Below, piece after piece: positions 27,897 through 35,520 of a DNA stretch of 64,000 nucleotides. Made by a program: the position numbers and the translations under genes. This DNA is from Gluconobacter frateurii (lineage in GTDB: Bacteria; Pseudomonadota; Alphaproteobacteria; Acetobacterales; Acetobacteraceae). How positions within the stretch are numbered: the first letter of the stretch is position 1; the number at the start of each line of letters is the position of its first letter. Location of the stretch: NCBI RefSeq assembly GCF_002723955.1, contig NZ_BEWN01000001.1, positions 124,001 through 188,000 of the forward strand, written 5' to 3'. The notes beneath the pieces were generated by a model, which was given only the letters and a program-made list of their open reading frames with translations, ran no database searches and was not told the origin of the DNA.

Positions 27897-28523
27897 TCAC
27901 AGGTCGTAATGACGCGAGACATAGCTGGGAAAGCCGCCCGGATGGCGGACGAGGTCCCAGCTTTCCGAAAATGACGGAACGAACTGGAACAGAAACACGA
28001 GCATGGACAGGAAAAACAGCAGCATCCCTCGACCAACGAACCGGATGCGCCGCCAGAAATAAAGCGGCGGGATCAGAATCCAGAAGGGTGATCCGGGGCG
28101 GAAGCCTGCGGCGATCAGCGCACGACGATCCGTCAGCATGGATGTGAAGATGATGGCAAAGCTGAGAATGACAGCGATGATCCCGGACTGCCGATCGGGC
28201 ATACCGCTGAACCATGCCAGAACATTGACGATCATGCTGCTGACAAACGGCCCGAGAATACTCAGCCAGGCCCAACGGTTGGAAACCCGGCTGGCTGGGA
28301 GTGCAGGTGGCACGCCTTCCGGCTGAGGCGGCCAGAAGTCACAGCTTCCTGCCGGGTGCCATTCAGCTCCGAAGGCTTCGGTCCAACAGAGGGTGGAGTG
28401 CTCGATCATGCCCGTGGTCACCAGGGCGCGCATGCCATCTTCGGAGACCGGGCCTTTGCGGCTACCGTGTTCTTCGTAAAACCAGCTCACAGTCCGTCCT
28501 TGCTCGGGGAAAGGTGTCATCAT
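27897..28523 (-). CDS. GYF_2-domain (DUF4339-like) membrane protein
   Basis: A 208-residue protein. The N-terminal 60 residues (WFYEEHGSRKGPVSEDGMRALV ... STLCWTEAFGAEWHPA) match the GYF_2 pattern: a Trp-Tyr start, a GPVS turn and a paired Trp. About four hydrophobic segments follow (LSILGPFVSSMIVNVLAWF, GIIAVILSFAIIFTSML, FWILIPPLYFW, MLLFFLSMLVFLFQF). Proteins of this layout are small membrane proteins of unknown role. The start is uncertain: two ATGs (28520, 28523) near a weak AGG, and the frame is open to 28604. Confidence 0.7.
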   Translation of the reverse strand: MMTPFPEQGRTVSWFYEEHGSRKGPVSEDGMRALVTTGMIEHSTLCWTEAFGAEWHPAGSCDFWPPQPEGVPPALPASRVSNRWAWLSILGPFVSSMIVNVLAWFSGMPDRQSGIIAVILSFAIIFTSMLTDRRALIAAGFRPGSPFWILIPPLYFWRRIRFVGRGMLLFFLSMLVFLFQFVPSFSESWDLVRHPGGFPSYVSRHYDL

Positions 28524-28604
28524 CCTGACAGGATGGGCGCTCAATCTGGCTGAAAGATGCGTCTCAGGCAATGGGAGAGACGTTAGCCTTTCATGGAGGA
28601 TCAA

Positions 28605-29012
28605 ATGATGAAGAAATATTCGATCGGTCTGGTGTCTTTCTTCTGCCTGGCAGCGGGTGTGGCTATGGCAGCACCGACAAGCAGTCTACAGATCAAGTTG
28701 CCTTCAGGAACGAAGGTAGACCGTCAGACAGCGGTTTATACTTGCAGCGCGAAGGATGGGAACGCGAAAGAACTGCTCGCGGCGCTCCCTGAAAACCGCG
28801 TGACCGTGCAGTACCTCAATGCAGGTGACATCAGTCTCGCGGTTCTGCAAATTAGTGGCCAGACGCAGGTGTTTTCGAATGTCATTGCGGCTGATGGAGC
28901 AAAATATGCGGCTGCTCAGTATATCTGGTGGAGCAAAGGGGACGATGCGCTCTTTTCCAGTGCCACGGATGACAAGGCTCTTGTAACCTGTCGTCCTGTC
29001 CCGAAAAAGTAA
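28605..29012 (+). CDS. MliC-like exported protein (lysozyme inhibitor family)
   Basis: A 135-residue protein with a signal peptide ending GVAMAAP. The mature part has the MliC pattern: YTCSAKDG near the start, VQYLNAGDISLAVLQI, DGAKYAAAQYIWWSKGDDAL and a second Cys near the end (LVTCRPVPKK), which would form the usual disulfide. MliC proteins inhibit C-type lysozyme at the surface. The lipobox of canonical MliC is absent, so this version is probably soluble in the periplasm. ATG 28605 follows GGAGG with a 5-nt spacer. Confidence 0.8.
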   Translation: MMKKYSIGLVSFFCLAAGVAMAAPTSSLQIKLPSGTKVDRQTAVYTCSAKDGNAKELLAALPENRVTVQYLNAGDISLAVLQISGQTQVFSNVIAADGAKYAAAQYIWWSKGDDALFSSATDDKALVTCRPVPKK

Positions 29013-29050
29013 TACCGTATCGGGATCGTTTCAATTTCCGCTTGAGCGCG

Positions 29051-29091
29051 CATGATGGTTTCCTGTCCCTACCGGTAAGGAAACCATCATG
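29051..29091 (+). promoter_or_regulatory. Perfect 14-bp hairpin covering the Shine-Dalgarno and start codon of the downstream deaminase
   Basis: Arms CATGATGGTTTCCT (29051-29064) and AGGAAACCATCATG (29078-29091) pair without mismatch around a 13-nt loop. The 3' arm contains the Shine-Dalgarno (AAGGAAA, 29077-29083) and the ATG (29089-29091). In the RNA this would hide the ribosome-binding site, so translation should be controlled. There is no T-run, so it is not a terminator. Confidence 0.75.
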
Positions 29092-30144
29092 TCTGCTGTC
29101 TCCATGCAGAAGTTTCTGGAAAAGCTGCCCAAGGCTGAGCTTCATGTCCACCTGGAAGGCACTTTGGAGGCAGATCTGAAGATCAGCCTGGCGAAGCGCA
29201 ACAATCACCCTTTGAAGTCCAGTACCGTGGAAGACATCCGGCAGGGCTATGTTTATAATGACCTACCGTCTTTTCTCGCGTTCTACTACGAAGGCGTGGA
29301 GCTGTTACAGACCGAGCAGGATTTTCACGATCTCTGCTATGCTTACCTAGCGAAAGTCGCGCAACAGAACGTGCTCTACACCGAGATGTTCTTTGACCCG
29401 CAACTGCATATCCGCCGTGGATTGGACTTCGGGACTGTCATCCGGGGTTTCAATGCCGCACAGGAGAAAGCTGAACGCGATTTCGGTATCCGGTCCAGTC
29501 TCATCATGTGCTTCATCCGGGAGATGAGTGCAGAATCGGCGGATGAAACCTTCACTCAGGCGCTGCCCTATCTGGAACAGCCGGACCGTAGCCGCATCAT
29601 TGGTGTGGGTCTGGACTCCGACGAGAAAGGCAACCCTCCTGCAAAGTTTGCGAAGATCTTTGCCCGTGCAAAAGCGATGGGGCTTCACCTGACCATGCAT
29701 TGCGATCTCGATCAGGAGAACACGCATGAGCACATCCGACAGGCTCTTCAGGATCTTGGGAGCGAACGTCTGGATCACGGGCTGAATGTACTGGAAAGGC
29801 CTGAACTGATCACCATGGCACGCGAAAAAGGCGTGACGTTTACGCTTTGCCCATCCCCGAATGACGTCATTCGTCCTGGTCGGTCCCGTCAGGACATTCG
29901 GGATATGCTGGCGGCAGGTCTAAAAATTACCATCAACTCTGATGATCCCGGGTACATGCAGAGCGTGTATATGACGGAAAGCCTCGCCAAGGCGCAGGCC
30001 GCTGCTGATCTGACCCCGGAAGAACTGTTTCAGATCAGTAGAAATGCTTTTGAGGCGGCGTGGATCTCAGATGCAGAGCGCGAGACGTATCTGGCCGCTC
30101 TTCAGGACTTTGCGCAGACATACAGGGTTGGAGTTCCGGCCTGA
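29089..30144 (+). CDS. Adenosine/adenine deaminase family protein (adenine-deaminase-like, altered catalytic motif)
   Basis: A 351-residue cytoplasmic amidohydrolase that should deaminate an aminopurine. Zinc ligands are seen at His19 and His21 (ELHVHLEGTLE), His204 and Asp285 (INSDDPGY), with DHGLN after them. GLDSDEKGNPPAKF matches the adenine-deaminase branch (as in bacterial and yeast adenine deaminases) more than adenosine deaminase. The usual His-Ala-Gly-Glu motif, whose Glu shuttles protons, reads His-Cys-Asp-Leu-Asp (204-208) here. The substrate may thus differ: adenine, an N6-substituted adenine or another aminopurine. The start codon lies within a hairpin. Confidence 0.8.
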   Translation: MSAVSMQKFLEKLPKAELHVHLEGTLEADLKISLAKRNNHPLKSSTVEDIRQGYVYNDLPSFLAFYYEGVELLQTEQDFHDLCYAYLAKVAQQNVLYTEMFFDPQLHIRRGLDFGTVIRGFNAAQEKAERDFGIRSSLIMCFIREMSAESADETFTQALPYLEQPDRSRIIGVGLDSDEKGNPPAKFAKIFARAKAMGLHLTMHCDLDQENTHEHIRQALQDLGSERLDHGLNVLERPELITMAREKGVTFTLCPSPNDVIRPGRSRQDIRDMLAAGLKITINSDDPGYMQSVYMTESLAKAQAAADLTPEELFQISRNAFEAAWISDAERETYLAALQDFAQTYRVGVPA

Positions 30145-30353
30145 CGAAGACGTTGACCCTTCCTGTGGCTTCAAGATGTGGGGGCAGGAAGGGGCTTTTA
30201 AAAGTAATTTCAGGAACAATTTCATATTAGTAAAAATAAATTATGTTTTTATATGTCTGTATTATTTCTGTATAAATATAATTCAGGTATATCCGTATTC
30301 TTTAGATACAAATCATAAATTGATTATCTTTTTTCTATGGCGATTATCTGCCT

Positions 30354-31280
30354 ATGGCTTTTATCGTCCCGGCTCTGCGTCGCCTCTCCCATCACATGCA
30401 ATCCGCTGCGCTGTGGAGCGTGATCGGCATCCTGCGCGGTGTGGGTCCAGAGCGTGCGTCTAACGCCGGTGGCTGGCTGATGCGCAGGGTGGGGATGAAA
30501 CTCCCTGCTACCCGGGTCGCTGATCAGAACCTGCAACGTGCTCTTCCGGAACTTGCGGCGGATGCGCGACAACAGATTATTCAGGATGTCTGGACGAATC
30601 TTGGCAGAAACGTCACGGAACTCCCGCATCTGGCGTCGTTTACGCGGAGTGAGGTTGGACCGGGCTGGGAGATTGAAGGGGAAGAACATATCGCCGCTCT
30701 TCAGGCACAAGGGAGGCAGGCTCTTTTCTTCTCCGGCCATTTGGGGAACTGGGAACTGATCCTGCCAATTGCGGCCAGTCTGGGTGTGCCGGTTGCCGGT
30801 TTTTATCGGGCCTCATCCAATCCGGCTATTGAGGGCGCGACGCAAAAGATGCGTCAGAAAGCCCTGGGCTCGACCGGCACAATGTTCCCTAAAGGCCCCA
30901 AGGGGGCCCGGCAGGCTCTGACCCATTTACAGAATGGCGGATCACTGGGTTTCCTGGTGGATCAGAAAATGAATGACGGGCTTGCCATTCCGTTTCTGGG
31001 ACGTGAGGCCATGACGGCCCCAGCCGTGGCACAACTGGCCTTACGTTTTAATCTTCCCATCATTCCCGTGTACATCGTGCGTCTGGGGGAAGGGCGGTTC
31101 CGGATGGTATGTGAAGCGCCATTACAGGCTGAACGTACCGGCGATCGTCATGCTGATATCCGGTCCATCTGCGTTGCCATGAACGAGACGCTGGAACGGT
31201 GGATCCGAGACCGGCCCGGAGCGTGGCTCTGGCTGCATCGTCGGTGGCCGAAGGAGCCGGTGGCTCTTTCGGCCGTATAA
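30354..31280 (+). CDS. LpxL/HtrB-family lipid A (lyso)phospholipid acyltransferase
   Basis: A 308-residue inner-membrane acyltransferase. The catalytic HxxxxE motif is GHLGNWELILP, with the second block DQKMNDGLAIPFLGREA and the C-terminal WLWLHRRWPKE typical of LpxL/LpxM-type enzymes that add secondary acyl chains to lipid A. The N-terminus is weakly hydrophobic with no clear signal. The donor and position cannot be told from sequence. ATG 30354 lacks a clear Shine-Dalgarno; the upstream 209 bp are strikingly AT-rich. Confidence 0.85.
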   Translation: MAFIVPALRRLSHHMQSAALWSVIGILRGVGPERASNAGGWLMRRVGMKLPATRVADQNLQRALPELAADARQQIIQDVWTNLGRNVTELPHLASFTRSEVGPGWEIEGEEHIAALQAQGRQALFFSGHLGNWELILPIAASLGVPVAGFYRASSNPAIEGATQKMRQKALGSTGTMFPKGPKGARQALTHLQNGGSLGFLVDQKMNDGLAIPFLGREAMTAPAVAQLALRFNLPIIPVYIVRLGEGRFRMVCEAPLQAERTGDRHADIRSICVAMNETLERWIRDRPGAWLWLHRRWPKEPVALSAV

Positions 31281-31313
31281 AAAAAGCCCCGCTGCAGTGT
31301 GCCGCGGGGCTTC
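31276..31313 (-). terminator. Rho-independent terminator between convergent genes
   Basis: Arms AAGCCCCGC and GCGGGGCTT around an 11-nt loop. The A-run on the 5' side (31279-31285) becomes a T-run on the minus strand, so it chiefly serves the nucleoside hydrolase gene whose stop is at 31319. It may also end the acyltransferase transcript. Confidence 0.85.
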
Positions 31314-31318
31314 GTCGT

Positions 31319-32497
31319 TCAGGGGAGAGGACGACCGCTGACCGGGGCCTGTGGGCTGCCGATCAGATCAAGGATCTGCTTTTCAAGTTTCGGGACATTG
31401 ATGCGCAGGACGACCTCGTTCTTACGCTCACCCAGACCCGGCTCATAACCCGGCGTCCAGGAAACCACGTCCCCATAGCCCGGACCGAACTGGCTGTTTA
31501 CATCCACGAACAGATCCTGCTTTTCCGTGATGATGCTCGGGTCCAGCCAGACGGATGCTGCAATTTCATCCCAGAGCGGGAAGCCACTCAAATGCCACTT
31601 CATGACATGCCCGATTGGCGTGCCGGTTGCTTCCAGCTTTTTCAGGAATTCCGGCGTCAGCTCTGTGTCCGTTGAAGGATCGGCCGGAACCATCACGATG
31701 TGCTTCCACGGTGCGCGGAGGGCCGCACTTGCGCTTTCCGGGTCCAGACGGAAGTTGAATTCACGACGGGGACTGTTCAGAAACTCACGTGCGAACTGAT
31801 GCGCCACAACGCCGGGCCGTGTCTGGCGCGGGTTCAGGCCACCGCCCATGTAGACGAGTTCTTTCGCGAGCCCGGCGAATTCCGGATCGAGCGTCTGGGC
31901 CAGTGCAATATTGGTCATCGGGCCCGTTGCGATGATGCTGACCTGCCCCGGATACTGATGAACCATACGGATCAGGAAATCAGCCGCACGCTCGTTTTCC
32001 GGCTTCTTGACCGGGTTGCCATACGGCAGATCGGGTACGACATCGGGGCCATGATAATAGGGCAGGGGCTGTTCGGTCTTCTCGACCCATTTCTTCATCC
32101 AGACACCCTTCCAGATCAGCTTGCCATACAGGGCTTCCCAGCGATCTGTGAGCTTTTCGGAATTCAAAAACGGGTACGTTGCGCCTGGAACGACGGGGAT
32201 ATCGGCCCTCCCTGCCACTTCCACACCACGCAGCGCATCATTCGTTGCTTCTTTCTGCCAGACGTCTCCCGTGACGGTCGTGATGCCCAGTACGCGCACA
32301 TTGGGCGCCTTGAGGATCATCCACTGGGCGATGCTGAAACCGTCATCGTCAAAAATGACGAGGCGCGGATCAGCCTTGGCCTGCGCTGCTCCTGCCAGAA
32401 GGCTGCCAACGGTCAGGCTGAGAGCGAGGGTCTGGCGGAAGCGTTTATATATCTTTGTGAAACGTTCCGTCTTACGGACGGTTGAAAAAAGAGGCAT
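31319..32497 (-). CDS. Exported nucleoside-hydrolase-like protein with altered calcium site
   Basis: A 392-residue protein with a signal peptide (residues 1-42, hydrophobic core LALSLTVGSLLAGAAQA), so periplasmic. The body matches inosine-uridine nucleoside hydrolases: VLGITTVTGDVW, ADIPVVPGATYPFL, IIATGPMTNIALAQ, ELVYMGGGLNPR and FNFRLDPESA. The family's N-terminal Asp cluster that binds calcium (D-x-D-x-x-x-DD) reads DDDGFSIA here (Asp50-52, then Ser55-Ile56), so two ligands are lost. Related sequences with a DDDGF motif are known, so this may be a distinct subfamily. Start 32497 was chosen because it gives the signal peptide. Confidence 0.8.
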   Translation of the reverse strand: MPLFSTVRKTERFTKIYKRFRQTLALSLTVGSLLAGAAQAKADPRLVIFDDDGFSIAQWMILKAPNVRVLGITTVTGDVWQKEATNDALRGVEVAGRADIPVVPGATYPFLNSEKLTDRWEALYGKLIWKGVWMKKWVEKTEQPLPYYHGPDVVPDLPYGNPVKKPENERAADFLIRMVHQYPGQVSIIATGPMTNIALAQTLDPEFAGLAKELVYMGGGLNPRQTRPGVVAHQFAREFLNSPRREFNFRLDPESASAALRAPWKHIVMVPADPSTDTELTPEFLKKLEATGTPIGHVMKWHLSGFPLWDEIAASVWLDPSIITEKQDLFVDVNSQFGPGYGDVVSWTPGYEPGLGERKNEVVLRINVPKLEKQILDLIGSPQAPVSGRPLP

Positions 32498-32637
32498 GGG
32501 AGACGGGATCCATGGCTGTTGGCAGAGAAACGCGAAACCATACCTCAAAGGCAGGTTTTGCACATCGCCTATGCATCAACAGCATTATTTTGGAACAACC
32601 GCGTTTCTCAGGTTCAGACTGGGAATTTTTTTACCGG

Positions 32638-33729
32638 CTATGGAATGAGAACGTCGATTTTATCGAGGAAGCTGTGAAGATCCTCTTCGGTGCAGCCAAT
32701 TTGAAATTCGTTTCTCTCCGGAGTGGGCCACTGGCAGCCTTTTGTCAGATAGACGTTTTGATGACCCATTAAATATCCAATGTTCAACTGAACGGCATTC
32801 CAGAAGCCTAGGCAGCCGACAACAGTATCAGGGCCGGAAAAAAGTGTGCTGTGCATGCCTGATCCATGTTCTCCAATTACTGCGGCTGCTTCGGAAAAAA
32901 TCTGGATCTGCTCTTCAAGAGAGAGCTTCTCGGGGTGGATAATTTCATAGCCGCGTTCTGCCGCCATGGATTCAAAAGCTGCACGGTTGGGGAATGGCCG
33001 ATTGCCATGTGAGAAGTCTGACCGTGACACCAAAACCTTGCGGGATTTTTTTTCGGTACTGATGCCCGGTTTCAGGGCGTTGTAAAAATCCCTGACGAAA
33101 CTGTGGAAAGAAAATTCTTCCGTGTAGCAATATGAGGGAAGAATAGCCTTTTTGCACAGAACGATATCGGAGCCGGGATTATATCCGATGATATTGTCTC
33201 TGTTGACGCCGCATGAGAGAGCCAAAAAACGGTAAATCCACTCAGGTGACGAATGTGGCAGAAGGATTTTCAGTTCCGCAAATCGCTCTCCTCTCATGGA
33301 TTTTACGACGCCAAACCGAGGCAGATAATCAATCAGCCAATGTCCCCAGATATCAAACGAAACACCATCGGCGACAATAACGGGCTCTTCGATAACGATT
33401 TTGTTCCGGGGCGACTGGGAAAAATAGTCGTCCTCCTGCGGTATACTGCGCTGGTTGTCCCGCCCTGTGGCGCAGTCAAAGATCAGATGCGTGTTGAGGA
33501 TGGTGCTGCCAGGCCGGGTCACAATGAGATCCTGGACCGTGTAAAAACCGACGGGATTGAGGTCTTCGGTCGGTCGTTTCCAGTGGTATTCGTGAACCCA
33601 TCCCCGCTGATCCGTCAGTTCCCAGATCTTGAACGGTCCAACGGACTTTTCGGCCGGTCTACATTCCTGAAATTCCGAAATCCCGCAGTCGGCAGTTTTC
33701 GTTCCTTGGGAAAGATCGGAAAATCTCAT
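32638..33729 (-). CDS. GT61-family glycosyltransferase
   Basis: A 363-residue protein of the DUF563/GT61 type. Diagnostic blocks are DIWGHWLIDYLPRFGVV, SRKVLVSRSDFSHGNRPFPN and AAAVIGEHGSGMHSTLFSGP. GT61 enzymes transfer xylose, arabinose or GlcNAc in eukaryotes; bacterial members are mostly found in polysaccharide loci. The visible GC content is lower than the surrounding genes and the codon use is looser, which may reflect horizontal acquisition. It stands alone, with a hairpin upstream of its start. Confidence 0.85.
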   Translation of the reverse strand: MRFSDLSQGTKTADCGISEFQECRPAEKSVGPFKIWELTDQRGWVHEYHWKRPTEDLNPVGFYTVQDLIVTRPGSTILNTHLIFDCATGRDNQRSIPQEDDYFSQSPRNKIVIEEPVIVADGVSFDIWGHWLIDYLPRFGVVKSMRGERFAELKILLPHSSPEWIYRFLALSCGVNRDNIIGYNPGSDIVLCKKAILPSYCYTEEFSFHSFVRDFYNALKPGISTEKKSRKVLVSRSDFSHGNRPFPNRAAFESMAAERGYEIIHPEKLSLEEQIQIFSEAAAVIGEHGSGMHSTLFSGPDTVVGCLGFWNAVQLNIGYLMGHQNVYLTKGCQWPTPERNEFQIGCTEEDLHSFLDKIDVLIP

Positions 33730-33744
33730 GACATCAAAACCTTC

Positions 33745-33774
33745 GGCTCTATTGTGTCGTAAACAATAGAAGCC
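33745..33774. promoter_or_regulatory. Inverted repeat upstream of the GT61 gene
   Basis: Arms CTATTGT (33749-33755) and ACAATAG (33763-33769), extended by GGCT and AGCC with one bulged base. It lies 16-45 nt upstream of the GT61 start on the minus strand. Operator or mRNA hairpin; unresolved. Confidence 0.4.
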
Positions 33775-33812
33775 TTTCCGTGCATGTTCCAGACGGCGGG
33801 TTGATTTGAGGT

Positions 33813-34289
33813 TTAGAAAGCCAGTGGTGCGTTGTCTTTTACTTCCTTGATGACGAAAAACGTTCTTGCCTGACGAACACCGGGAAAGGCGATCAGCTTT
33901 TCTGCATGAAGACGGTTGAAATCGGCCATGTCATCCACGCGGATCTTGAGAAGATAATCAAAATCGCCTGCCACCAGATGACAGTCCAGCACCATGGGCA
34001 TGTTTTTCACCGCGGCTTCCAACTCGGCAAAACTTTCGGGCGTGGAGCGGTCCAGCACGACGCCGACCAGCGCAATGGTTCCAAGTCCGACCTTCACCGG
34101 GTCAATGTCCGCGCGGACACTGCGGATATAGCCCTCCTGAAACAGGCGCTGCGTCCTGCGATGGCAGGTTGCGGCACTGACATTCACACGCTCCGCCAGC
34201 TCTGCGTTGGACATGCGTCCGTTTCCCTGCAGAAGCTGAAGAATCCTGCGGTCAATGGCATCGAGATCAGGGGAGGAAGAATCTTTCAT
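33813..34289 (-). CDS. acdR: Lrp/AsnC-family regulator, probable AcdR
   Basis: A 158-residue transcription factor. The N-terminal HTH has LDAIDRRILQLLQGNGRMSN and ELAERVNVSAATCHRRTQRL. The C-terminal RAM ligand domain runs from GLGTIALVGVVL to the end, with DCHLVAGDFDYLLKIRV. It is divergent from acdS, with 143 bp between starts. Known AcdR proteins are Lrp-type activators encoded divergently from acdS, so the symbol rests on context. ATG 34289 follows AGGA at a good distance; the frame is open upstream to 34319. Confidence 0.8.
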   Translation of the reverse strand: MKDSSSPDLDAIDRRILQLLQGNGRMSNAELAERVNVSAATCHRRTQRLFQEGYIRSVRADIDPVKVGLGTIALVGVVLDRSTPESFAELEAAVKNMPMVLDCHLVAGDFDYLLKIRVDDMADFNRLHAEKLIAFPGVRQARTFFVIKEVKDNAPLAF

Positions 34290-34432
34290 AATGATCCTGA
34301 GAACTAATAATATCTTCAATAAAAATAGAGATTGATGGGTTTTTAGAAGAAAATATAGATCAAATTAGAAAGCACCTTCGGGATAAAATTTATTACGCCT
34401 CGTGGCCTGTCATTCTTTCAAGGACGCAGATC

Positions 34433-35449
34433 ATGAAGCTGGAAAAATTCGAACGTTACCCCCTGACTTTCGGCAAGACTGCCATTGAACATCTGCCACG
34501 GCTGAGCGAAGCGCTGGGCGGCCAAGTGCAGATTTACGCCAAGCGTGAAGACTGCAATTCCGGCATGGCGATGGGTGGGAACAAACTCCGCAAGCTGGAA
34601 TATATCGTCCCCGATATTCTGGCCTCTGGTGCGGATACACTGGTTTCCATTGGTGGCGTGCAGTCCAATCATACCCGCATGGTTGCAGCGACAGCCGCCA
34701 AGCTGGGCATGAAATGCATTGTCGTGCAGGAGAAATGGGTGCCGCATTACGATGCTGTTTATGACCGCGTCGGAAATATCCTTATGACGCGTCTCATGGG
34801 TGCTGAATCCCGCATTGTGGAAGATGGTTTTGACATCGGCATCCGCCAGAGCTGGGAAGACGCCATTCAGTCCGTGAAGGATGCGGGCGGAAAGCCCTAT
34901 GCCATTCCGGCTGGTGCCTCCGTTCATCAATATGGTGGTGTCGGTTACGCTGCTTTTGCGGAAGAAGTCGCGCAGCAGGAAAAGGAACTCGGCTTCACGT
35001 TCGATTACATCATCGTATGTGTCGTGACAGGCTCGACGCAGGCGGGGATGATTGTCGGGTTTGCGGCGCAGGATCGTGCAGATCGGGTCATTGGCATTGA
35101 TGCCTCCGGAACGCCGACGCAGACGCGTGAGCAGGTGCGGGAGATTGTGGACCGCACAGCCGATCTGGTGGAACTCGGGCGGACAGTGCGGGATGATGAG
35201 ATCGTGATCCTCGAAGACTACGCCTATCCCGCCTACGGGGTCCCATCCGAAGAAACGAACGAAGCTATACGGTTGGCTGCGCGTACAGAAGCCATGATGA
35301 CGGACCCTGTCTATGAAGGGAAATCCATGCAGGGCCTGATTGATCTGACGAAGAAAGGATATTTCCCGGATGGGTCAAAGGTTCTGTACGTTCATCTGGG
35401 CGGCGCACCGGCCTTGAACGGCTACAGCTATTATTACCGCAACGGTTGA
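34433..35449 (+). CDS. acdS: 1-aminocyclopropane-1-carboxylate (ACC) deaminase
   Basis: A PLP enzyme that opens the ACC ring to 2-oxobutanoate and ammonia, lowering plant ethylene. The 338-residue length is exactly that of the Pseudomonas enzyme and the sequence aligns without visible gaps. The PLP lysine is Lys51 (GGNKLRKLE), Ser78 is in GGVQSNHT, and Tyr294-Glu295 (VYEGKSM) and Leu322 (HLGGAPALN) are all present. Glu295 and Leu322 distinguish ACC deaminase from D-cysteine desulfhydrase. ATG 34433 follows AAGGA. The Lrp-type regulator is divergent. Confidence 0.92.
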   Translation: MKLEKFERYPLTFGKTAIEHLPRLSEALGGQVQIYAKREDCNSGMAMGGNKLRKLEYIVPDILASGADTLVSIGGVQSNHTRMVAATAAKLGMKCIVVQEKWVPHYDAVYDRVGNILMTRLMGAESRIVEDGFDIGIRQSWEDAIQSVKDAGGKPYAIPAGASVHQYGGVGYAAFAEEVAQQEKELGFTFDYIIVCVVTGSTQAGMIVGFAAQDRADRVIGIDASGTPTQTREQVREIVDRTADLVELGRTVRDDEIVILEDYAYPAYGVPSEETNEAIRLAARTEAMMTDPVYEGKSMQGLIDLTKKGYFPDGSKVLYVHLGGAPALNGYSYYYRNG

Positions 35450-35455
35450 TGCAGC

Positions 35456-35497
35456 CATAAAAAACGCCGCGTCCCAGTCCGGGGCGCGGCGTTTCTG
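35456..35497. terminator. Bidirectional terminator between acdS and the aldehyde dehydrogenase operon
   Basis: Arms AAACGCCGCG (35462-35471) and CGCGGCGTTT (35485-35494) with an inner CCC/GGG pairing. The A-run before it gives a T-run on the minus strand; on the plus strand the T-run is short. Confidence 0.88.
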
Positions 35498-35520
35498 TAT
35501 TGCGACGATAAGGCCCGGTT

